Below, piece by piece: positions 55,113 through 63,927 of a stretch of 64,000 bases of DNA; position 1 is the stretch's first letter; each line of letters opens with the position of its first letter. The notes under the pieces were generated by a model, which saw nothing but the letters and a program-made list of their open reading frames with translations, ran no database searches and was not told where the DNA came from. The DNA is from Trichormus sp. NMC-1 (GTDB lineage Bacteria; Cyanobacteriota; Cyanobacteriia; Cyanobacteriales; Nostocaceae). The stretch spans positions 257,790 through 321,789 of the forward strand of contig NZ_LZQD01000005.1 of assembly GCF_001858025.1 (NCBI RefSeq), written 5' to 3'. Made by a program: the position numbers and the translations under genes.

Positions 55113-56066
55113 TCAACAATAACCGATCAACTCGCCATCATTCCATTCCAAAGTATCGCCAATAGTGTCACCATTGTGATAAGCAGCAAGAATAATTTCG
55201 CTAGTTTTACCCCATGATATAGCTCCAGTGGCATCAAGAGCGATCGCACCCAAATCCCGTGCATTCTTACTAGCTTCGGTAAATGAGCGCAACATAGCTT
55301 CTGGCAAAGACATACCATCACTAACACGGATGACAATCTTCGCTGCTAAACACTCATCAATAATATCTTCGCCAATCCCAGTACAGCTGACACCAGCATT
55401 ATTAGTAGCATAATTACCAGCAGGCATAGCAGAATCACTGACTCGACCAATACGTTCAAAGCCTTTACCACCAGTGGAAGTACCAGCCGCTAATTTGCCA
55501 TAGCCATCTAAAGCTACTACACCAATTGTACCCCGTCCCGCATTACTGCTTTGGGCTAGTTCTGGTTCAGCGACTACCCCAGCCATCGTGCTTTTAAAGT
55601 TATCCTGGCGTTCTTGTATCCATTCTTGCAAGCGTAAATCAGTTAAACCATTGTAGGTAGGAACTTGCAACTCCCGCGATAACTCCAATGAACCGTGATC
55701 AGACAAAACCCGATCTGGGGAGGTTTGTAAAAATTGCGCCAACTCAATGGGGTTTTTTACCCGTGAAACATTAATTACACCACTAAAACGCCCTGATGTA
55801 CCATCCATCAAAGAAGCACTCATGCGAATTTGCCCATCAGATTGAAGTACCGAACCAGTACCTGCATTAAAACGGGGATTATCTTCCAATATTTGGCAAC
55901 CGCGCACCACGGCTTCTGAGGCTGTAGCACCTGCTAGGAGGTGAGAATAGACCTCTTCGATGACAGTATAGAGCGATCGCCTTACAGCCTCTATTCCTCC
56001 CTTCCCTTGGAGAGAACTACCAGCCCCACCATGAATAATTAATTTAGGTTTTACTTGTAAAGTCAT
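55113..56066 (-). CDS. iaaA: isoaspartyl peptidase / L-asparaginase (plant type)
   Basis: A 317-residue Ntn-hydrolase precursor. It self-cleaves before the catalytic Thr, here T180 in NAGRGTIGVVALD; upstream HGGAGSS and NPRFNAGTGSVLQ are the family motifs, and the beta subunit has AAGTSTGGKGF and CTGIGEDIID. It hydrolyses beta-aspartyl peptides and asparagine, useful for cyanophycin breakdown products (beta-Asp-Arg), an established role of this enzyme in Anabaena. Length is normal. Confidence 0.92.
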   Translation of the reverse strand: MTLQVKPKLIIHGGAGSSLQGKGGIEAVRRSLYTVIEEVYSHLLAGATASEAVVRGCQILEDNPRFNAGTGSVLQSDGQIRMSASLMDGTSGRFSGVINVSRVKNPIELAQFLQTSPDRVLSDHGSLELSRELQVPTYNGLTDLRLQEWIQERQDNFKSTMAGVVAEPELAQSSNAGRGTIGVVALDGYGKLAAGTSTGGKGFERIGRVSDSAMPAGNYATNNAGVSCTGIGEDIIDECLAAKIVIRVSDGMSLPEAMLRSFTEASKNARDLGAIALDATGAISWGKTSEIILAAYHNGDTIGDTLEWNDGELIGYC

Positions 56067-56086
56067 TTAATTGCGTTTGTCTAGTT

Positions 56087-56257
56087 TTAACTTTGATTCG
56101 TTTCATTTTTAGCCTGAGAACGACGACGACGGCAACGTTCAGAGCAATATTTCACTTCGTCCCAACAATCTTCCCATTTTTTGCGCCAACTAAAGGGACG
56201 TTGACAGACTACACAGATTTTTTCAGGTAGATTAGATTTAGCAATATTACGTCCCAT
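56087..56257 (-). CDS. DUF2256 small zinc-ribbon-like protein (56 aa)
   Basis: A short ORF from the ATG at 56257. The product [40 protein letters not shown] is the DUF2256 pattern: four Cys as CxxC and CxxxC, WRKKW and [16 protein letters not shown]. The family binds zinc presumably and has unknown function. It is 20 bp upstream of the iaaA start on the same strand, suggesting co-transcription with iaaA. Confidence 0.85.
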   Translation of the reverse strand: MGRNIAKSNLPEKICVVCQRPFSWRKKWEDCWDEVKYCSERCRRRRSQAKNETNQS

Positions 56258-56334
56258 ATTTAGAATTCGTTGTTAAAGGATGGGGAGACGCGGAGACGCG
56301 GGGATTTATTTGTAGGTTGAATTAAGTGAATTGA

Positions 56335-56513
56335 TATATAGCCGTGGACAGGGTGGTTAGGACATCAATTGATAATGAAACTCCCACTACAAGAGGGTTT
56401 TACTCCTGAACGGCAGTTGACGGCAGTTGCTACAAGTCGGGAAACCCGTCCACCGCACTGACTCCTCCTGTACGGGCGTATTGCAATACGCCCCTTCTGA
56501 CTCCTGCTATATA
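56335..56513 (+). repeat. TATAGCA-family element, copy C (179 bp, with extra insertion)
   Basis: TATATAGCC at 56335 to TGCTATATA at 56505-56513. The core GGACAGGGTGGTTAGGACAT matches copy D; the interior has additional heptamers CGGCAGT and a palindrome (GGGCGTATTGCAATACGCCC), suggesting a nested insertion. Confidence 0.75.
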
Positions 56514-56526
56514 TTACTCAATACTA

Positions 56527-59436
56527 CTACTGAGTAAGCGACGAAGTATTACCTATAGTATTTCCTTCAGAATTACTAGGAGCTAAAGGCAATACTAAGC
56601 GACTGACTACTCGATGATCTGGTGATTGATATATTTGCAATTCTCCTCCCATCTGTTGGATCAGGTGTTTGCAAATTAGCAGATGCAAACCAGGTGGTTG
56701 GTTGAGATTTGCAGAAGCCAGTACATTCTTGTGTCCATTTTGGCTTAACTCTGCTAATAGATATGGATCAATGATGCCATGATCTGTAATTAACAGTTCT
56801 AGCGATCGCTCATCTAACTGGTTATACCAGATATCAATTCTTTCACCAATTGGAGAACGTTTACAGGCAGCCAATAACAACTCGTGGACAATGAATTCTA
56901 TTTTGACGATATCCCCAGATGTAGCTAATGGAGATGGATTAGATGCCGTCAGCAGTTCTCCAGATAATGAAGAGCTTTTGGAGGCTGTGACTGGTTCAGT
57001 CGGTTGTGCTAAACCATGCACACCTATCCACATCTGTTGTTGTTTAACTAAAGTATCTACTCGTTCAATTGCACGCTTCAATAAACTGGAAATTGACATT
57101 GTTTCCCAACTCATGTGTAGCTGCCATTGCTCCTGTTTAATCACTCCGGTCATAGAGTTAGTGATATAGTCTAACTGCCGTAGCAGCAGCTTGTAACGCA
57201 TTTGAGTCAGTTCATTAGCCGGAATACCTAAATCATGAATCTTAGTGAGTGTCTGATTCAACATTCTCCGGACTTCTTCTAAACGTCGATGTTTGTACCA
57301 GTTGAGTTCTCGCAATCCCTCACTATTGGACTCTAGAGCTTGGATAATTTGCTGTTGACTTTGCCACCAAGCTAATTGAGAAACAAGAGTTGCGGTAACA
57401 CTGAGATTGATATCTGACCAAGCTTGTTCTGCATAATCTGCCAGCAACACTATACCTATAGGTTGAGAATCAGCCGTACTACGTAATGCCATCACCCAAA
57501 CTTGACCACGATCAGGAACAGTTAACCATTGCCTGGTTGCTGGTGGTAAATCATACGCTTTGAAAATCACGTAACTATTATGTGCCACTGCCAACTCGAT
57601 CAGAACATCTCTCTCGATGGAAATAGGAATATTTTCAACAATCCCAAAGTGATTATTGGTCATTACCCCTGGAATAATTGTTGCCCATTCCTGACTAGGA
57701 GACCAAGAGAGAATGACGGCCAGTGGACATTGCAATACAGTTGCTATGTGTTTTAGGGCTTTTTTCTCAATAGTCCCACTTTCAGCTTCTATCAAGATGC
57801 TAGGGTATTGTTTGAATATCTGGGAAATTTTTTCCTGCTCTTGAGTAATTATACGTAACTGCCAATTACGAACGATGACACCTATTTGCTGACTGAAGAA
57901 CCACAACAATTCTTTTTCTTGAGTTGTCCAAGAGCGATGAGTTTCGTGAGTAATCACCAAGAGTATTTGCGGCGTATGACCTTGAATACAGTTACAAATC
58001 AAAAGCGATCGCACACCATTTTCTAGTAACTGAGAGCGCCAGGTAAATAAGGGCAAATCTGCGTCTAAGTTTTCAATCTCTAATGCTTGCGTTGCATTTT
58101 GCAACATCTGAAAATCTATTTCTGGGAGAGCGGTAAGACTCAATCTCCAAGCGCGGCGATGCTTGATTGCACTTTGGTAAAAAACTTGATAAATATTTTG
58201 GTTGGGTTGGTACTGTAAAAGCAAAAACTGCGTTGCCGCTAACCGCTCTATAATGATTTTGGCACAAGGGTATAAAATTTCTGGTAGGTCTTGATCTTTA
58301 TAAATAGCTTGGGTAATTTGCTTAATCAGTTGGTTGTCTTGTTGAATTTGTCCGATGGTGCTTTCCATGCTGTCAGTGGGAGCAACTAAGGAGATTAACC
58401 CAGCCGCACCTTGGATGAAATGTTTGTCGGCTTGAGTCCAAACTTGCGGTTCAGTACTTTCCACCGCCAGAAAGCCCACTAAGTCTTTGTGCAGAATGAT
58501 CGGCGCAGCTAAGAGCGATCGCACCCCCAAGCTTTGCAACAATTTACCCTGCAAATTGTTGTTGATAGAACCGCTCGATTCACTAATGCAGACTACTTCA
58601 TTAACTGCCAAATTGAAATAAACATCGCCTAACTCCTGTACTGTTATCCCTGCGGTGGGGGGCTGATTGCTTAAATTACGACCCATGCTCACCAGCTGAC
58701 TACTCATGCGACACCAGAAATAATGTCTTTCCCGTTCATACCAGTAAATATTTGTCCGAGTGGGGGAAACAAATTTATGGGTGGCATCGACTGCTGTTTC
58801 TAACTTTTTATTGAAGTCGTTAAGGGAGCGTAAATTTTCCAGCAGTTTTAATAATTCCTCGCTCGTACTTGGGGTTTCCTGTTGTTGCCAAGCTTTTTCC
58901 TTTTGATTAAGTATTATTCCCAGTTCCCCTACAACTATTAACAGTCTTGCTCTTGCTTCTCCACTCAGTAAGTATCCCCAGCGTTGTGAACCAATTAACA
59001 CCAGACCCAAACATCTATTTTTATAGTGAATTGGTAAAATAATTGTTCCCTGGATATTGTATTTTATGGCTAATTCTTGCCATTCTGAGGCGCGGACTTG
59101 TTCTTGTAAATTAGGTATGCCCACGGGACGCAGTTCTGTTACAGCTGGCTCTAATAAATTCCCTGGATTTAATACAACGGATCTTTGTAAATAACTTGTG
59201 TCACCATCAGGCGTAATACCCCCTTTGCCATACAAGGTTTTATTTGCCTGATTATAAACAGCAATCCAAATCAATGGATAGTCAAACTGTTGTTGAAGAT
59301 AAGTAATTGTAGTTGTGATCAGAACGTCAACATTTTCCTCTTCTCTAAGTTTATGGAGGATTTGGAACAACAACAGGATTTGTTGTTCGGCTGATAGAGG
59401 TTGATTTGGCTGCTCCATCTGATTATCTGTTGACAT
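56527..59436 (-). CDS. multi-GAF sensor histidine kinase-like protein
   Basis: A 969-residue cytoplasmic protein starting at the ATG at 59436; a GTG at 59463 adds nine residues. GAF-like domains occupy about residues 30-180, 200-370, 390-540 and 560-720. A helical dimerisation region follows (about 730-800), then a HATPase-like domain (about 830-950) with FIVHELLLAACKRSPIG in the N-box place, LLITDHGIIDPYLL in the G1 place and PPGLHLLICKHLIQ in the G2 place. No clear H-box His (HExxP) is seen in the dimerisation region and the N-box Asn is replaced, so kinase activity is uncertain. It may be a signal-sensing scaffold. Divergent from pyrD. Confidence 0.8.
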   Translation of the reverse strand: MSTDNQMEQPNQPLSAEQQILLLFQILHKLREEENVDVLITTTITYLQQQFDYPLIWIAVYNQANKTLYGKGGITPDGDTSYLQRSVVLNPGNLLEPAVTELRPVGIPNLQEQVRASEWQELAIKYNIQGTIILPIHYKNRCLGLVLIGSQRWGYLLSGEARARLLIVVGELGIILNQKEKAWQQQETPSTSEELLKLLENLRSLNDFNKKLETAVDATHKFVSPTRTNIYWYERERHYFWCRMSSQLVSMGRNLSNQPPTAGITVQELGDVYFNLAVNEVVCISESSGSINNNLQGKLLQSLGVRSLLAAPIILHKDLVGFLAVESTEPQVWTQADKHFIQGAAGLISLVAPTDSMESTIGQIQQDNQLIKQITQAIYKDQDLPEILYPCAKIIIERLAATQFLLLQYQPNQNIYQVFYQSAIKHRRAWRLSLTALPEIDFQMLQNATQALEIENLDADLPLFTWRSQLLENGVRSLLICNCIQGHTPQILLVITHETHRSWTTQEKELLWFFSQQIGVIVRNWQLRIITQEQEKISQIFKQYPSILIEAESGTIEKKALKHIATVLQCPLAVILSWSPSQEWATIIPGVMTNNHFGIVENIPISIERDVLIELAVAHNSYVIFKAYDLPPATRQWLTVPDRGQVWVMALRSTADSQPIGIVLLADYAEQAWSDINLSVTATLVSQLAWWQSQQQIIQALESNSEGLRELNWYKHRRLEEVRRMLNQTLTKIHDLGIPANELTQMRYKLLLRQLDYITNSMTGVIKQEQWQLHMSWETMSISSLLKRAIERVDTLVKQQQMWIGVHGLAQPTEPVTASKSSSLSGELLTASNPSPLATSGDIVKIEFIVHELLLAACKRSPIGERIDIWYNQLDERSLELLITDHGIIDPYLLAELSQNGHKNVLASANLNQPPGLHLLICKHLIQQMGGELQIYQSPDHRVVSRLVLPLAPSNSEGNTIGNTSSLTQ

Positions 59437-59521
59437 AAGTTGTAGTATTATATTTATAATCACCAGAGAAAAATTCTGATTAATCTGGTATTTGTTAATA
59501 ATTGGTAGATGTTAACCTAGT

Positions 59522-60655
59522 TTGGATATTTATCAAGCAGTAATTAATCCTTTTTTATTCACTCTGGTCAAAACAGATCCAGAGTGGTTACACCAGCAAA
59601 CTATTCGTACTTTTAGCTGGCTATCACAAGCAAGCTATAATCCTCCTTTTAGCTGGTTAAATAGCAGCCTACAAAGGTCTTTTTGCCTAGATAATACAAG
59701 TTTAGAACAAAATCTGTTTGGGCTAAATTTCCCTAACCCTGTAGGTTTGTCCGCTGGTTTTGATAAGGATGGACTAGCGGCGGGAATCTGGTCTAGTTTT
59801 GGTTTTGGCTTCGCTGAACTGGGTACTGTCACATATCATCCACAACCTGGAAATCCTCCTCCCCGTTTGTTTCGCTTACCATTAGATCAAGCCGCCCTCA
59901 ACCGCATGGGCTTTAATAACTCTGGTGCGGCAGCAATGGCAGCTAGATTGGCATCGAGTCAGCAAGAATTAACTCGCTCAGTACCGATAGGCATAAATTT
60001 AGGTAAATCTAAGATAACACCCTTGGAACTAGCAGCACAGGATTACCTGGAGAGCTTTCGCTTACTTAAAGATTTGGGTGATTATTTTGTAGTGAATGTC
60101 TCTTCTCCCAATACACCAGGATTGCGATCGCTCCAAGATGCTGCCATGCTCAGTCAAATATTAGATGTATTACAAACAGAAAATCATTCACAAAAGCCCG
60201 TTTTTGTGAAGATAGCACCAGATTTAGAATGGGAAGCGATCGCTGATATTATTTCCCTCGCTAAAACATACAAATTAGCCGGAATTATTGCCACCAACAC
60301 TACAATTAGCCGTGAAGGACTAAAAACTTCAGTAATTGCTCAAACTGGTAAATCCCCCCAAGAAGAAGCAGGGGGAATTAGCGGAGCGCCATTGCGGCAA
60401 CGTTCTACAGAAGTAATTCGCTTTATTTACCAGCAAACCCAAGGAGAAATCCCCATCATTGGCGTAGGTGGCATATTTACCGCTGAGGATGCTTGGGAAA
60501 AAATCACAGCCGGTGCAAGCCTGATCCAAGTTTATACAGGCTGGATTTATGAAGGGCCAATGATGGTACGCCGTATCCTCACCGGCTTATTAACCAAATT
60601 AGAAGAAAACGGCTTAACCTCCATCAGTCAAGCTATCGGGATTGGTAATAGGTGA
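59522..60655 (+). CDS. pyrD: dihydroorotate dehydrogenase (quinone), class 2
   Basis: A 377-residue membrane-associated flavoenzyme of pyrimidine synthesis. It starts at a TTG codon (59522): the family N-terminus [13 protein letters not shown] aligns exactly, and the upstream ATG (59508) is out of frame and hits a stop. An amphipathic helix binds quinone; FMN and catalytic motifs follow: [40 protein letters not shown] (catalytic Ser), KIAPDLE, NTTISR and [15 protein letters not shown]. Confidence 0.95.
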   Translation: MDIYQAVINPFLFTLVKTDPEWLHQQTIRTFSWLSQASYNPPFSWLNSSLQRSFCLDNTSLEQNLFGLNFPNPVGLSAGFDKDGLAAGIWSSFGFGFAELGTVTYHPQPGNPPPRLFRLPLDQAALNRMGFNNSGAAAMAARLASSQQELTRSVPIGINLGKSKITPLELAAQDYLESFRLLKDLGDYFVVNVSSPNTPGLRSLQDAAMLSQILDVLQTENHSQKPVFVKIAPDLEWEAIADIISLAKTYKLAGIIATNTTISREGLKTSVIAQTGKSPQEEAGGISGAPLRQRSTEVIRFIYQQTQGEIPIIGVGGIFTAEDAWEKITAGASLIQVYTGWIYEGPMMVRRILTGLLTKLEENGLTSISQAIGIGNR

Positions 60656-60669
60656 TTGGTAATGGGTAA

Positions 60670-60715
60670 TTGGTAAACTTCCTTCTATTCCCTGTCACCT
60701 GTCACCTGTCACCTA
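60670..60715. repeat. TCACCTG heptamer array
   Basis: TAATGGG/TAATTGG units then CCCTGTCACCTGTCACCTGTCACC. The last units encode the C-terminus (GDR) and stop of the minus-strand gene at 60702. Confidence 0.7.
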
Positions 60716-61442
60716 ATTCTTCTACAGGGAAAAACTCTTTAGACTTACGCGAATAAGACCAAGCAATTCCATCAGGATCACGGCTGCGAGTCCATTCTGG
60801 AAAATCAGGGTCATTCCGCCGTTTATAAACCGTACTGGAATAAACACTTAGCCTTTTAGCTAATTCAGATTGAATAAGTGAACCAAAAACTAACTGTTCT
60901 TCCAGAGGTTTTTTAACTTTCTCATGGCTAGTTTCGGGTAATAATTCGGTTTCGGTTTGTATTTCTTCTTCCTGGGAAATTATTTCCGGTGGTGCTAAAA
61001 AAGAACGAGCAACATTAGTCACCGGACGAGCAGGAAGTTTTTCTACTGGCTCACTACTATCAAGTATATCGCCCAGAATACTGGCAGTTATGAAGTAGTA
61101 AGACGGACTCTCATTTTCAGAATCCAGTATACTAGCGCCAAATTCTTTAGATTTATCATCTAAATAGCGTTTTGCCACCGTCCCAGAAAAATCACCCTTG
61201 ATTGCCAAATCCATCGGTGTAATTTTTCCCTGGTTTTCCCGAATTAACTGATAAAAAAGTGGGTTAACTTGCTCACACCACTTATCCCATCTATATTGCT
61301 GCCAAAGGTTGAAGGCCATCAGCAGCGCTAAGATTAGCAGTAAAATTCTCCAGGTATTGACCAGGAAAACAATCAAAAACGATATCGGCAAAATTAGAAC
61401 GAGAAAACTTTTCCCGTAATTTTCTATGGCTTTTTCACTCAT
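60702..61442 (-). CDS. membrane-anchored helix-turn-helix protein
   Basis: A 246-residue protein from the ATG at 61442. Two TM segments (about residues 12-50: FLVLILPISFLIVFLVNTW, ILLLILALLMAFNLW) are followed by a cytoplasmic helical part (60-130) and an acidic linker. The last 60 residues read GSLIQSELAKRLSVYSSTVYKRRNDPDFPEWTRSRDPDGIAWSYSRKSKEFFP, a helix-turn-helix with a wing, similar to a small HTH found in cyanobacterial replication or excision proteins. A DNA-binding protein tethered to the membrane is inferred. Its upstream region has repeated TTGGCAAAAAT motifs, one inverted over the ribosome site, so autoregulation is plausible. It follows the pyrD stop convergently. Confidence 0.7.
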   Translation of the reverse strand: MSEKAIENYGKSFLVLILPISFLIVFLVNTWRILLLILALLMAFNLWQQYRWDKWCEQVNPLFYQLIRENQGKITPMDLAIKGDFSGTVAKRYLDDKSKEFGASILDSENESPSYYFITASILGDILDSSEPVEKLPARPVTNVARSFLAPPEIISQEEEIQTETELLPETSHEKVKKPLEEQLVFGSLIQSELAKRLSVYSSTVYKRRNDPDFPEWTRSRDPDGIAWSYSRKSKEFFPVEELGDR

Positions 61443-61446
61443 GCTG

Positions 61447-61551
61447 ATTTTTGCCAAGTGAATTTTTACAAAATAATATTTCTATCTTGGCAAAAATTTG
61501 GACATTTGTTTGTATTTTTTGGCAAAAATGTGGACAATTATTCGGCAAAAG
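61447..61551. promoter_or_regulatory. TTGGCAAAAAT repeats, candidate operator
   Basis: TTGGCAAAAATTTGGACA at 61487-61504 and TTGGCAAAAATGTGGACA at 61519-61536 are direct copies spaced 32 bp, about three helical turns; a partial copy CGGCAAAAG is at 61543; an inverted ATTTTTGCCAA is at 61447-61457, within the leader of the HTH gene. No known regulator motif is recognised. Confidence 0.55.
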
Positions 61552-61920
61552 CCACTGACATAGGGAAAAAGTGACGCGTGACACCAAGAGAAGCAATTTT
61601 TTTTCTATCCCCTTGACAACCAGAAATATGTGTACCACATTAATACTACAAGTGGCATTCCCAAAGGAGTTAGCTTTCACCGTAGCGGATATCTTAAACG
61701 TCAGAGCGCCTACCTTGCCTGGTTAGGCCGACTTATCGAGGGTTGTTCCATGTCAACCCACCCACAGAAAATCACCGTCAATTATTTGAGTGGGTTGTCA
61801 AAGGTTGGGAAGATTTACCAGCAGATATTCCCTCAGATGCTTTAGCACAGATTTGGTGGTATGAATGGCTAAAACGGAATCCTATTTTAAGGATTTTGTC
61901 TGACGTAAAGTTAATAAAAT
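61552..61920 (+). pseudogene. decayed coding remnants, unidentified
   Basis: Two frames with protein-like composition overlap: 61630-61742 (IPKGVSFHRSGYLKRQSAYLAWLGRL) and, shifted in frame, 61743-61910 (FHVNPPTENHRQLFEWVVKGWEDLPADIPSDALAQIWWYEWLKRNP). The second looks like the interior of a real protein but lacks a start, and both stop soon after. A frameshifted, truncated gene is likely; I cannot name it. Confidence 0.35.
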
Positions 61921-61998
61921 TGTAGGTTGGGTTAAGCGACAGCGAAACCCAACAAAAGTATTGTTGATGTTGGGTTTCCTTCCGTCAACCAAACCTAC
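61921..61998. repeat. GTAGGTTGGGTT palindromic repeat
   Basis: TGTAGGTTGGGTT with AAACCCAACA following and the inverse AAACCTACA at the end. Same family as the inner arms at 41641-41770. Confidence 0.7.
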
Positions 61999-62046
61999 AT
62001 CTAGGATAAAATTATAGGGACTTTCAATGTAATTGGTTAAGAAATT

Positions 62047-62163
62047 ATGATTACCTCCGTTGAGCGTAGCGATTTTAATAATTTGGAACAATCTATTTTT
62101 TTAGAGTCTGTTGGAGTTGAGTTACCAATGATGGAAATTTATAGTGGTGTTGTTTTTGAGTAA
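62047..62163 (+). CDS. doubtful small ORF (38 aa)
   Basis: An ATG-started 38-codon ORF (MITSVERSDFNNLEQSIFLE then SVGVELPMMEIYSGVVFE). No family seen; it may be a remnant of the decayed region before it. Confidence 0.2.
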   Translation: MITSVERSDFNNLEQSIFLESVGVELPMMEIYSGVVFE

Positions 62164-62229
62164 GTTAATGCAATATTCATAAACATATCAGCATTAAATC
62201 ATAAACATGAAATATTTTTATTTTAATAT

Positions 62230-63150
62230 TTACGAAAATCCCGTCCAAGGTGTGGTGGGAGAGTCAGCGTCACATAAAGATAAATTATCTGTGGAATAAT
62301 CTGTATAAAAACCAATTTTACCATTTTCACAAATTGGCAATTTATCCAGTTCCTCTAAAACTTCTAATGCAGATTGATATCGTTTTTTATAATCATCTAA
62401 TACCATTTTATTGATAATTGCTGCTAAGGGCTGACTAACTTTAGCTTGATCAATCCATTTTACTTTGCCATCAATATCTCTTACTAACTCATGAGGAAAA
62501 ATCCCCGTCAAGGCTTTAATTCCAATCATGCCAATGGCGTAAATATCGCTATTATATTGAGGATGACCAAAACATTGTTCACTAGGTGCATAACCTTTAG
62601 TACCAATACCAATAGTCAAGGCTGTTGAATCAATATTTTCTGTGATATGGTTGCTGACTTCTTTCACCGCCCCAAAGTCTATTAATACTAGTTTCCAGTC
62701 TGAGTGACGGCGGATAATATTGTTCGGTTTAATATCTCGATGAATTACACCATTTTCATGGACAAATTTTAATATGTGCAACAAGTTTTTTAAAATGGGG
62801 ATAACTAAACTTTCAGCGATACATTTACTTGATAGTAATTCCTGATTTAATGGATGCCCAAGTATGTACTCTTGCACTAAATAAAATTCTTGATCTTCTT
62901 CAAAAGATGCTAGAAGCTGAGGAATTTGATTATGTGTTCCTAGTCTGGCTAGGGTTTTTGCTTCTGAACTAAATAAACGCCTAGCAAGTGCTAAAGTCTC
63001 GGCTTTAGTTGTAGCTGGTTTTAAATGTTTGACTACACATTGGCGGTTGTCAGAACGCTGTATATCTTCTGCAATATAGGTTTCACTAAATCCACCTGCA
63101 CCAAGAACTTTAATAAGTTTGTAGCGTCCGGCAAGTATTTTAGCATTCAA
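62230..63150 (-). CDS. serine/threonine protein kinase
   Basis: A 306-residue Hanks-type kinase without a TM or sensor domain. Kinase motifs are intact: glycine loop VLGAGGFSETY (residues 15-25), VVKHL (catalytic Lys), SEAK (Glu of helix C), VIHRDIKPNNII (catalytic Asp), LIDFGAVKEV (DFG), and GTKGYAPSEQ in the activation/P+1 loop. The short C-terminal tail (CENGKIGFYTDYSTD...) is unlike the long repeats often attached in Nostocales, so it may be a minimal kinase. Its targets are unknown; FHA proteins such as the PBP at 26665 are candidates only. Confidence 0.92.
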   Translation of the reverse strand: MNAKILAGRYKLIKVLGAGGFSETYIAEDIQRSDNRQCVVKHLKPATTKAETLALARRLFSSEAKTLARLGTHNQIPQLLASFEEDQEFYLVQEYILGHPLNQELLSSKCIAESLVIPILKNLLHILKFVHENGVIHRDIKPNNIIRRHSDWKLVLIDFGAVKEVSNHITENIDSTALTIGIGTKGYAPSEQCFGHPQYNSDIYAIGMIGIKALTGIFPHELVRDIDGKVKWIDQAKVSQPLAAIINKMVLDDYKKRYQSALEVLEELDKLPICENGKIGFYTDYSTDNLSLCDADSPTTPWTGFS

Positions 63151-63798
63151 TGTTAAATCCCTTTGCTAAATTAATTTTTGTAGGTGCAAAAGTGTTGACT
63201 GATAATCTTCTGAATAACTGGATAAACTTTGCAGTTATGAAAAATTAATAATAGTTGTTATTGGTTGAGTTTTCTGTGATTTTGGAAAACCTTTTCTGGC
63301 TGTAAATCATTGTTCCAGTTTTCTGATTCAAATACATAAATAGGTAGAATTAATTAAATATAAGACTTCACTGGTAAACTTCTCTCCTACGTAGGTGAAG
63401 CCTACCGTAAAATTTTCAGTCAGAACGTGCAGCTAAAGTAACTTTATTTGTTAAAACAGGCTTGAAAGTCTTTTTGTGTCTGGGTTTGATGATAACTTCT
63501 GCGAACGTCAGGGATACAGTTTATGTGAATACGTTATCTGGCAACGGCTATACTCCGATATTGTGGTGACACCTGCTGAAATTGGTGATTATTAGCCTCA
63601 CCATAGCTACTTGGTATATCAAAAACTATATCTAAAGCTACCGAACGCACATCCGCTTTCATCAACTTGATGATAATCTAGGCATAAGCTGCACATCTAT
63701 AAGGAAAAGGTTTTAATAGCAACATTTTGAAATAAAACTTCAATGAAAATATTTTATTATACATTTGTGAAGTATGCTTTAATTATTACTAAACTTCC
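63151..63798. other. long intergenic stretch, no firm gene
   Basis: About 650 bp. A 47-codon stop-to-stop frame near 63452-63595 (ESLFVSGFDDNFCERQGYSLCEY) has no start. A near-palindrome CCTACGTAGG occurs at 63389. No RNA gene was seen. Confidence 0.4.
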
Positions 63799-63927
63799 AT
63801 GAGTACAGTTACACTAAAAGACTATCTATACAAATACGGCTCAACTATTTGTCTGACTGGATTCGTCGTCTCTGTGATTGTTGCACAGATGATGAACCAG
63901 ACTAACTTCACCTTTCTTTGCCATTGA
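63799..63927 (+). CDS. small single-span membrane protein (42 aa)
   Basis: From the ATG at 63799: MSTVTLKDYLYKYGSTICLT followed by GFVVSVIVAQMMNQTNFTFLCH. One TM segment (about 15-32) is flanked by polar residues. The stop TGA overlaps the ATG of the next frame (TGATG), as in coupled genes. Family unknown. Confidence 0.4.
   Translation: MSTVTLKDYLYKYGSTICLTGFVVSVIVAQMMNQTNFTFLCH

Noticed and set aside
63452-63595. 47-codon stop-to-stop frame (ESLFVSGFDDNFCERQGYSL...)
   Set aside because: No start codon and no recognised family; it could be a remnant but cannot be supported.
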